This document shows positions 58,670-64,000 of a stretch of DNA of 64,000 bases, piece by piece. The position numbers and the translations under genes were made by a program. Positions within the stretch are counted from its first letter, which is position 1. Each line of letters starts with the position of its first letter. The stretch spans positions 219,720-283,719 of the forward strand of contig JAFYNM010000029.1 of assembly GCA_017549765.1 (NCBI GenBank). Reading direction: 5' to 3'. This stretch comes from Bacteroidales bacterium. Its GTDB lineage: Bacteria > Bacteroidota > Bacteroidia > Bacteroidales > WCHB1-69. The notes beneath the pieces were generated by a model, which did no database searches, was not told the origin of the DNA, and saw only the letters and a program-made list of their open reading frames with translations.

Positions 58670-59843
58670 AGCGAGATAGTATTATAGATGAATCATTACC
58701 GCCAAAGCCAAAAGAGTTGCACATCAGATGACGCCATTCCCCGCGCGGGCACTCATTTCCAGAAAGCGGCGTAATGCATTGTTCATCAATATTTTCAAAC
58801 TCTTTTTGGAAAGGCAGGAAGCCGTGGCGCATCGACAGCAGACAGAACACCGACTCGATAGAGCCTGACGCGCTGGTGGTATGTCCGGTATAGGATTTTG
58901 TGGAGGACACTGGTGGCACTTTCCCACTGAAGACCCGTCTCAGTGCGGCGCTCTCGGACGCGTCGTTGTTGGGCGTGCCCGTGCCGTGCGCATTGACATA
59001 GTCGATCTGCTCAGGAGAGAGTCCGGCGTCTTGCAAAGCCTTCCTCATAGCCTGAAACGCACCCTCGCCATCCTCTGAAGAGGCTGTCTGATGGAAGGCA
59101 TCGCAGGCATTCCCCGTGCCGCTGAGCACCGCAAAGATGTCGGCGCCCCGTCTGTGGGCCAACTCCTCGTCCTCCAACACCAGGAAGGCTGCCCCCTCCC
59201 CCAGATTCAGGCCCCTGCGTTGTTTGTCGAACGGCCGACATGGCTGCTCGTCCAGGATCATCAGGGATTTGAAGCCGTTAAGGTGGAACAGCGAGAGCGC
59301 CTCCGCACCACCCGCCACCACGATGTCACGCTCGCCCGTCTCTATCAGCAACTTGCCCAAGATCATGGCGTTCATGGCCGAGGAACAGGCCGTGGAGACG
59401 GTGGAAGCATAGTCGAAGAGCCCGAAATAGTCGGCCATCGCCTGGGTGGACGCCCCACAATCGTGAATATCCATCTCGCTGGCAGGCAACGGGTTGGGAT
59501 AGTGCTGTTCCGTGACATCCATGCCGCCGACCGTGGTGCCGGAGACAAGGGCCAGATGGGGATGGTTCCGCAGATGGGCATGGTCCAGCGCCTCTCGCAA
59601 AGCCATGGTTCCCAGCAAGAAGGTGCGGGAACAGGGTTGACCATCCGGGATGCCCAGCTGGAGACGCAGCGCCTCATTGCTCAGCTTGACCTCCCCAACG
59701 GGAAACTCATGATGCTCGGTGGGCAGATACCGCACCTCCCCAATGCCAGAAAGACCCCGCATCAAGGCTTGTGCGTTCTCTTCCGCCCCGACACCGAGCG
59801 CCGAGACCACCCCATAGCCGGTAACCACCACCCTACGAGACAT
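58662..59843 (-). CDS. Beta-ketoacyl-ACP synthase (intact triad), pigment cluster
   Basis: This 393-residue KS has Cys in VSTACSSAMNAMI, His in NAHGTGTPNNDA and His in KSYTGHTTSASGS, and the usual N-terminal VVVTGYGVVSALG and C-terminal NSFGFGGNDSSII. The gene overlaps the ACP gene upstream by 1 nt and the half-size partner downstream by 8 nt. It is probably the condensing subunit for polyene elongation. Confidence 0.95.
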   Translation of the reverse strand: MSRRVVVTGYGVVSALGVGAEENAQALMRGLSGIGEVRYLPTEHHEFPVGEVKLSNEALRLQLGIPDGQPCSRTFLLGTMALREALDHAHLRNHPHLALVSGTTVGGMDVTEQHYPNPLPASEMDIHDCGASTQAMADYFGLFDYASTVSTACSSAMNAMILGKLLIETGERDIVVAGGAEALSLFHLNGFKSLMILDEQPCRPFDKQRRGLNLGEGAAFLVLEDEELAHRRGADIFAVLSGTGNACDAFHQTASSEDGEGAFQAMRKALQDAGLSPEQIDYVNAHGTGTPNNDASESAALRRVFSGKVPPVSSTKSYTGHTTSASGSIESVFCLLSMRHGFLPFQKEFENIDEQCITPLSGNECPRGEWRHLMCNSFGFGGNDSSIILSRYE

Positions 59844-60100
59844 TATTTCGTGCGGTTAGCTGCCACATAGTCAGCCATCGTGCGCACGGAGGCGAAGATC
59901 TCCTTGCCCGCCTTCGGGTCCGTGATCTTGATGCCATAGTTGCGCTCCAGCAAGACGATCAGTTCCAGAACGTCGATGGAGTCCAGACCCAAGCCCTCCT
60001 CGCCAAACAGCGGGGCCTCATCGGCGATATCCGCCGGGGTCATCTCTTCAAGGTTCAGCACCTCGATCATTTTGGTTTTCAATTCTTCTGTAAGTTCCAT
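59843..60100 (-). CDS. Acyl carrier protein
   Basis: This 85-residue protein has the phosphopantetheine attachment Ser in GLGLDSIDVLEL, with an acidic helix II typical of ACPs. It carries the growing aryl polyene intermediates. Its coding region overlaps the KS start by one base. A stop-rich direct repeat lies just upstream (about 60110-60140). It is one of two ACPs in the operon. Confidence 0.94.
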   Translation of the reverse strand: MELTEELKTKMIEVLNLEEMTPADIADEAPLFGEEGLGLDSIDVLELIVLLERNYGIKITDPKAGKEIFASVRTMADYVAANRTK

Positions 60101-60118
60101 ATTGATGTTTATTAGTGA

Positions 60119-60682
60119 TCAGTGAACAGTGATTAGTGAACAGGATGCTTCAAACTCCTTTTCAGAAAGCGCTTCCAGCCAACCGGTGAGGAGGCTGGAG
60201 GTTCCGGGAGCGAGAAAGGCGCGTTCAATCGCCTGATCCATCGCTTGTTCCGAATATTCCGGCAGGAGGATAAAGTTGCTTTCTCCATGGTATTTGTTGC
60301 GGATGGCAATCTCTCCCGTCACGATGTTGGGCAGCGTATATACGAAGACCGAAGGCTTGGGATAGAAGTCCTCTGGATGGGCAATCGTCTCCTGGAAGGT
60401 CTGGTCGGCATGCATGGAAGAGTACCTGTTGAAGAGCAGCACGGCGCGGTCGTCACGAGGCACGAAGCGCTCGCCACCCTCCTGCTCCAGCAGAAATTCA
60501 GAAGCCAAGAAGCCCACCTTGCTGAGAATGTCCATCTTAAAGAATTTCGGATAATCCAACCCAAGACGACGATACAGGTCCGTGAGGAAAGAGGTCTCAC
60601 CGCCAGCTTCCGCGATGCGATTCCCGTCAACCTCCAGATGAGACGGACAGAGTTTCACAGTATGTAGCACCTTGTATTTCAT
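60119..60682 (-). CDS. Second half-length, cysteine-less ketosynthase-like protein
   Basis: This 187-residue protein resembles the N-terminal ketosynthase half (KPSVFVYTLPNIVTGEIAI; NKYHGESNFILLPEY). At the position of the nucleophilic Cys there is no Cys (ESNFI), so it is non-catalytic. It follows the intact KS at 60679-61839 with an ATGA overlap, repeating the KS plus half-KS arrangement seen at 58-60 kb. Annotated by position and pattern; the alignment is loose. The ATG at 60682 is preferred over TTG 60691. Confidence 0.7.
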   Translation of the reverse strand: MKYKVLHTVKLCPSHLEVDGNRIAEAGGETSFLTDLYRRLGLDYPKFFKMDILSKVGFLASEFLLEQEGGERFVPRDDRAVLLFNRYSSMHADQTFQETIAHPEDFYPKPSVFVYTLPNIVTGEIAIRNKYHGESNFILLPEYSEQAMDQAIERAFLAPGTSSLLTGWLEALSEKEFEASCSLITVH

Positions 60683-61839
60683 CGTCTGCAAGCATCATTC
60701 GTGAAGGCTGCAGCGGCATTGCAACCGCCAAAACCCGACAATAGTTTGACAAAAGCCGTCTTCGAGATCTTCACACTCGAAGAGGACAACGACAGGGTCA
60801 TCGTGACTCCGTTCTCCTCGTAGCCGCGAGTGGCGGGCACCACACCCTGCTCTACGGCATGCATGGTGAGCAACGTCTCCAGTATTCCCGCCGCGCCCAA
60901 GGTGTGTCCATAGTAGCCCTTCAGCGCATTGACAGGCACCCCGGCGAGACCGGCACGATGAATGGCCACCGCCTCCATCTCGTCATTGTAGAGCGTGGAG
61001 GTACCATGCACATTCAAGCAGGCCAGATCCTCGACGGTCAGGGCTGCGGACTGGAGCACGGACATCAGTGCCCGGTAGCTGCCCTCACCTGTACGGGAAG
61101 GGCCAGAGATATGGTTGGCATCGTTGGCCATGGCGCCCGCCAGCATCTGCCAACCTTCAGCATTATCATCCCCGACGGCATAGACCACCGTGGCAGCCGC
61201 CTCGCCCAGGTTCAGCCCTTTGCGGACAGAGCTGAAGGGATGGCACTGCTCATCGGAGAGCGCCTTCAACGACTGGAAACCTGAGACGATGAAGGGCGAC
61301 AGCACATCGGCCCCAACCACGACTGCCGCATCGAACTGACCGGACTGCAGACAGCGATAAGCCTCGATCTGCGCACAGAGCCCGGAAATGCAGGCGTTGG
61401 AGACCACGATGGGCATGTTAGGGTTGCCGAAATAGCGGGCTAGGAGTTGAGCGGTATGTACAGGCGTCACCCGCTCGATGTCTGGATGCGCGTCCGCCAG
61501 CAACGAGACATTTCCCTTGGTGGAAGAGAGTATGAACATCACCCGTGGCGAAGAGGGGTCCAGCGACGTTGACTGCAAGGCTTTCGTAGCAGACAAAAGG
61601 GTGATTTTCTCAAAGCGCGTACACGGCTTCTTCGGCAAGCATGCCTGATCAACTTCTTGAGTAAAAGCTTTATCCAAGATGTCGTCAGGGAGCAAGGAGA
61701 CAAAGCAGGGAAAAGGAAGGCCCCAGAGATGGTCATAGTGTTGCAAGGCGGAACGACCATCCATGACAGCCGCGAAATTCTCCGCAACGGAAAAGCCCAA
61801 AGGGGAGATGATATTTTCACCTATCTTCCTGACAATCAT
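60679..61839 (-). CDS. Beta-ketoacyl-ACP synthase (intact triad), second of the pair
   Basis: This 386-residue KS has Cys in VSNACISGLCAQI, His in NVHGTSTLYNDE and His in KGYYGHTLGAAGI. The C-terminus LLSGFGGCNAAAAF is standard. It overlaps the hotdog dehydratase gene upstream by 4 nt and its half-size partner downstream by 4 nt, so these are strictly coupled. It resembles KS enzymes of aryl polyene clusters. Confidence 0.94.
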   Translation of the reverse strand: MIVRKIGENIISPLGFSVAENFAAVMDGRSALQHYDHLWGLPFPCFVSLLPDDILDKAFTQEVDQACLPKKPCTRFEKITLLSATKALQSTSLDPSSPRVMFILSSTKGNVSLLADAHPDIERVTPVHTAQLLARYFGNPNMPIVVSNACISGLCAQIEAYRCLQSGQFDAAVVVGADVLSPFIVSGFQSLKALSDEQCHPFSSVRKGLNLGEAAATVVYAVGDDNAEGWQMLAGAMANDANHISGPSRTGEGSYRALMSVLQSAALTVEDLACLNVHGTSTLYNDEMEAVAIHRAGLAGVPVNALKGYYGHTLGAAGILETLLTMHAVEQGVVPATRGYEENGVTMTLSLSSSSVKISKTAFVKLLSGFGGCNAAAAFTNDACRR

Positions 61840-62276
61840 ACATCTATCCTTTCTCCCGAGAGGGCGATTTTCATCTCAGCCGAGGCTATCAGACGTTCCC
61901 CGACAAAGGATTCAGCCGTCACGAGCTTCATATCCAATATGTCTTGCAAAACCGTGATGCGGGTACGCAAGGTTTCCCCCACCCTCGGCAGAGATTCCAC
62001 CTTCAGATTCTTGATGGAACCGATATAACCGATTCTCACCCCATCATGTCCATGGATATACTTGTCTACATATCCCAGCTGAGCGGCACAAGTCTGGGCC
62101 ATATTCTCTATCAACGCATAAGCCTTCAGCATGCCATGCTCCACAAAGATATTGTCAGGACGCACCAGCAGAGAGGTCTCGGCCGTGATCATGTCTGCAA
62201 CAACAAGACGGTCAACCATGACTACAGGGGGCTGTTGCGGCAGCAGCGTGCGAATATCAATATCTTGCGGATTCAT
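61836..62276 (-). CDS. Hotdog-fold dehydratase/thioesterase-like protein (FabA/FabZ type)
   Basis: This 146-residue protein has LLPQQPPVVMVDRL at the N-terminus and a helix with YALIENMAQTCAAQLGYV, the ApeP/FabZ-like hotdog pattern. The His of the FabZ motif is not obvious at the expected place (FVEHGMLKAYALIE gives Glu and His). It is likely a dehydratase in the polyene cycle. The ATG is 2 nt after the stop of the acyltransferase gene. Confidence 0.82.
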   Translation of the reverse strand: MNPQDIDIRTLLPQQPPVVMVDRLVVADMITAETSLLVRPDNIFVEHGMLKAYALIENMAQTCAAQLGYVDKYIHGHDGVRIGYIGSIKNLKVESLPRVGETLRTRITVLQDILDMKLVTAESFVGERLIASAEMKIALSGERIDV

Positions 62277-62278
62277 GA

Positions 62279-63157
62279 TCAGTCGTTCCAAAATTCGTAA
62301 TAGTTAAACCATTGCTCTGGATAGAGATGCAGTACCTCTTCCAGACGACCGGCATATTGCCGGACGTAGCTGTCAATGCGCTCCTCTCTCTTTTCGCCCT
62401 CTTTCTGCAATCGGTTGACATACACCTTATAGCGTTTTGGCGAGGCTTTCATTACATTCACGGTGAGTACCGGCAGGTCGCGTTGTGCCGCAAGGGCGAA
62501 CGGTCCCATCGGGAACTGCGCCGGCGCGCCCAGGAACTCGCAAGTGACGGTACGCTGTTTGCCCACCAAGCGGTCGCTGGGGAAACTCACGCTCTCGCCA
62601 TTGTCCAAGGCGTTGTTGATGGCAAAAAGGTGCGACAGGTCGTCTTTCACCGGGATGATGTTGATATTGGTGTCCTCGAAGAGTCGTTGGCGGTTCTCCA
62701 CGATGGTCTCGGCCTCCTCACCGAAGGCAAGCGCATTGAAGCGCTTTTTCGTCGCCACCAGCGAGTAGCCGGCCAGTTCATAGCAGCCGACATGAGCACT
62801 GAGGATGATGAAGCCGTCTTCACCATCCGCCAACTCCTGATAGAGGTTATAGTTCTCTACATCCAACTCGAACTTGCCGCCGCTGAACATATAAAAACGG
62901 TCGAGGATGACCTGCGAGAAGCGGCAGTGGTTACGATAGACCATGAAAAAGGCGCTCACGGGGTTATATCCCATCCGCCGGCGAAAATAGTGGTATGTGG
63001 GCTTATAGCCTTTGGAAAACACAAAATAGAAGGGCACCACAAAAACGGCCACGAAACCATACATCAGCCACAACGGCACGTGGCGAACGATACGCACGAG
63101 TGCCCTGTGCATCCACGAGGTTCCGTCAGTACCGCCTTGCCAAGCCCGCTCTGCCAT
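62279..63157 (-). CDS. LpxL-like lysophospholipid/lipid A-type acyltransferase
   Basis: This 292-residue protein has an N-terminal membrane helix (WLMYGFVAVFVVPFYFVFS) and the acyltransferase motif LSAHVGCYELAGYSL (H-x4-E), then FPSDRLVGKQRTVTCEFLG and FPMGPFALAAQRDLPVLTVNV. This fits the lauroyl/myristoyl acyltransferase (LpxL/HtrB) family. In pigment clusters such a protein would attach the polyene acyl chain to a lipid acceptor. It lies 9 nt downstream of the ACP gene. Confidence 0.92.
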   Translation of the reverse strand: MAERAWQGGTDGTSWMHRALVRIVRHVPLWLMYGFVAVFVVPFYFVFSKGYKPTYHYFRRRMGYNPVSAFFMVYRNHCRFSQVILDRFYMFSGGKFELDVENYNLYQELADGEDGFIILSAHVGCYELAGYSLVATKKRFNALAFGEEAETIVENRQRLFEDTNINIIPVKDDLSHLFAINNALDNGESVSFPSDRLVGKQRTVTCEFLGAPAQFPMGPFALAAQRDLPVLTVNVMKASPKRYKVYVNRLQKEGEKREERIDSYVRQYAGRLEEVLHLYPEQWFNYYEFWND

Positions 63158-63166
63158 ACTATACCG

Positions 63167-63409
63167 TTAGGCAATCTTGCTGGTTATATAATCGTAAAAC
63201 TGCGACAAGGTCTTCACAGACTTCATCTCTTCCGGCTTGATTTTAAAGCCGAAAAGATCATCCACAATCACGACGATATCGACAAAATCGAGGCTGTCAA
63301 TACCCAGGTCTTCTTTCAAACGAGCCTCAGGTTTGATCTTTTCCTCCTCGATTTCCAACTCATCAACTAAAAAAGCATTTACTTTTTCTTCAATCTCGTT
63401 ACGATTCAT
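63167..63409 (-). CDS. Acyl carrier protein (first gene of the synthesis operon)
   Basis: This 80-residue ACP has Ser in LGIDSLDFVDIV, the DSL motif for 4'-phosphopantetheine. The surrounding acidic residues are typical. A TATCTTTG box (63509-63516) lies 100 nt upstream, and the remaining cluster genes down to the glycosyltransferase follow in tight or overlapping succession, so this promoter probably drives the whole block 55.8-63.4 kb. Confidence 0.95.
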   Translation of the reverse strand: MNRNEIEEKVNAFLVDELEIEEEKIKPEARLKEDLGIDSLDFVDIVVIVDDLFGFKIKPEEMKSVKTLSQFYDYITSKIA

Positions 63410-63508
63410 TGCTGTATTTTACTCAAAACAAAGTGGGCTTTCACCTGATGATTCCGACACTCTGCGGGCAGCCCAGACATCCCGCAGCACGTAACATAAA
63501 ATAGGGCG

Positions 63509-63516
63509 CAAAGATA
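63509..63516 (-). promoter_or_regulatory. Putative -7 box (TATCTTTG) for the ACP-to-glycosyltransferase operon
   Basis: TAnnTTTG on the minus strand, about 100 nt upstream of the ACP ATG. The leader between them is C/A-rich with no hairpin I would call. Confidence 0.55.
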
Positions 63517-63566
63517 ACACTATTTTTGGACATAGACTATGACCTCTCGCCACTTTCCTCAATTGT

Positions 63567-64000
63567 CTATTTTCTACGGCATACTATCAGCGTATGTCCC
63601 AGTCCTATAGCATCTTCCATCGACTCAACCTTCAATCCAGCCTCCTCTATCAGCCTGATAAAATCATCAGAATGATACATTTTGCTGTTTCCGTTAGCCA
63701 TCACGGTGAAATAGAGGCTGATCTGGGTAAGACAAATGGCCGCGGTATCGAAGTTCTGACGGTCCCACAAAGTCTCCATGATACACAGACGCGTCTCCTC
63801 TGTCATCACTTCTGCCATACGGACAAGGATGCTCTTGATCTGTTCCTCGCTGAAGCAGTCCAGAAACTGGCTCATCCAGATAACATCAAAATCCCTCTCT
63901 GGGGGAAGCGGGCAGTGCTCGTCCAAGAGGTTGGCAGCAAAGCCATCGATACGATCCGCACCTGGCTGACCATCAGTCTGTTGCCGCATCAGTCCAAGCT
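63567..64000 (-). CDS. SAM-dependent methyltransferase (5' end cut by window edge)
   Basis: The minus-strand frame is open from the right edge to a stop at 63567 (about 144 codons). DFDVIWMSQFLDCFSEEQIKSIL (the methyltransferase post-motif II/III segment), ILVRMAEVMTEETRLCIME and the C-terminal GLGHTLIVCRRK are typical of class I SAM methyltransferases of the O-methyltransferase type. Motif I lies outside the window. In flexirubin-type clusters such an enzyme would methylate the aryl head or polyene. The Met at 63989 is probably internal. Confidence 0.85.
   Translation of the reverse strand, partial: LGLMRQQTDGQPGADRIDGFAANLLDEHCPLPPERDFDVIWMSQFLDCFSEEQIKSILVRMAEVMTEETRLCIMETLWDRQNFDTAAICLTQISLYFTVMANGNSKMYHSDDFIRLIEEAGLKVESMEDAIGLGHTLIVCRRK

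Noticed and set aside
62312-63370. 352-residue frame antisense to the LpxL-like and ACP genes
   Set aside because: Shadow frame; the minus strand encodes recognisable ACP and acyltransferase motifs.
1-64000. tRNA genes, CRISPR arrays, IS elements, prophage genes
   Set aside because: None recognised: no cloverleaf-type T-arm GTTCRANYC with matching stems, no regularly spaced repeats, no transposase or phage structural proteins.

Overview
The window is chromosomal DNA of a Bacteroidota bacterium, most likely a gut or other anaerobic Bacteroidales. This rests on: many TAnnTTTG -7 promoter boxes with few strong Shine-Dalgarno sites; type IX secretion (T9SS) type A and type B C-terminal sorting domains; a TonB-linked outer-membrane beta-barrel protein; the rSAM/lipoprotein pair; and a flexirubin/aryl-polyene-type gene cluster with a tyrosine ammonia-lyase of the Flavobacterium johnsoniae type. 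No species can be named from sequence alone.

Layout. 1-8.4 kb is mostly housekeeping: a SpoU-type RNA methyltransferase (cut by the left edge), dnaB, an esterase with a LysM domain, a MORN-like repeat protein, dnaN, rnpB (RNase P RNA), yraN, a DUF2851 protein and maf. 8.4-21.3 kb is mixed accessory DNA: a sialidase fused to TPRs, a membrane protein/XRE regulator pair, a ClpP-fold SDH_sah protein with a 55-residue leader gene, orphan secreted proteins and lipoproteins, a broken duplicate of a TonB-type receptor C-terminus next to palindromic repeats, a GH89 alpha-N-acetylglucosaminidase, and an Hsp20 gene behind a sigma-54 type promoter. 21.3-37.8 kb holds a T9SS esterase, a large MscS channel, gdhA, the rSAM/lipoprotein pair, a three-gene operon built around a degenerate [FeFe]-hydrogenase-like protein, a TPR protein, a DedA protein, aroE and a giant T9SS type B protein.

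37.8-64.0 kb is a pigment-type biosynthetic cluster, almost all on the minus strand and running off the right edge. Tyrosine ammonia-lyase would make 4-coumarate, and a PaaK-like ligase would activate it. Three intact ketosynthases, two half-size cysteine-less ketosynthase homologues, a FabG ketoreductase, two hotdog dehydratases and two acyl carrier proteins would extend it into an aryl polyene. Acyltransferases, a GT2 glycosyltransferase, a CrtI-like oxidoreductase and a methyltransferase would modify or attach it. An MMPL exporter fused to a PlsC acyltransferase and a LolA-like protein would deliver it to the outer membrane. DarA/DarB, which would make the dialkylresorcinol half of a true flexirubin, are not in the window. 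The cluster contains unrelated cargo: a Panacea/PIN toxin-antitoxin pair, an AT-rich lipoprotein, a shortened GldM-like/GldL-like pair, a T9SS M14 carboxypeptidase and an esterase.

The main non-gene structure is a family of palindromic, REP-like elements at about 13.65-13.87, 50.94 and 57.60 kb, with a degenerate relative at 44.56 kb. One copy lies inside the coding sequence of the LolA-like protein and makes up part of its signal peptide. No tRNA, CRISPR array, IS element or prophage was recognised.
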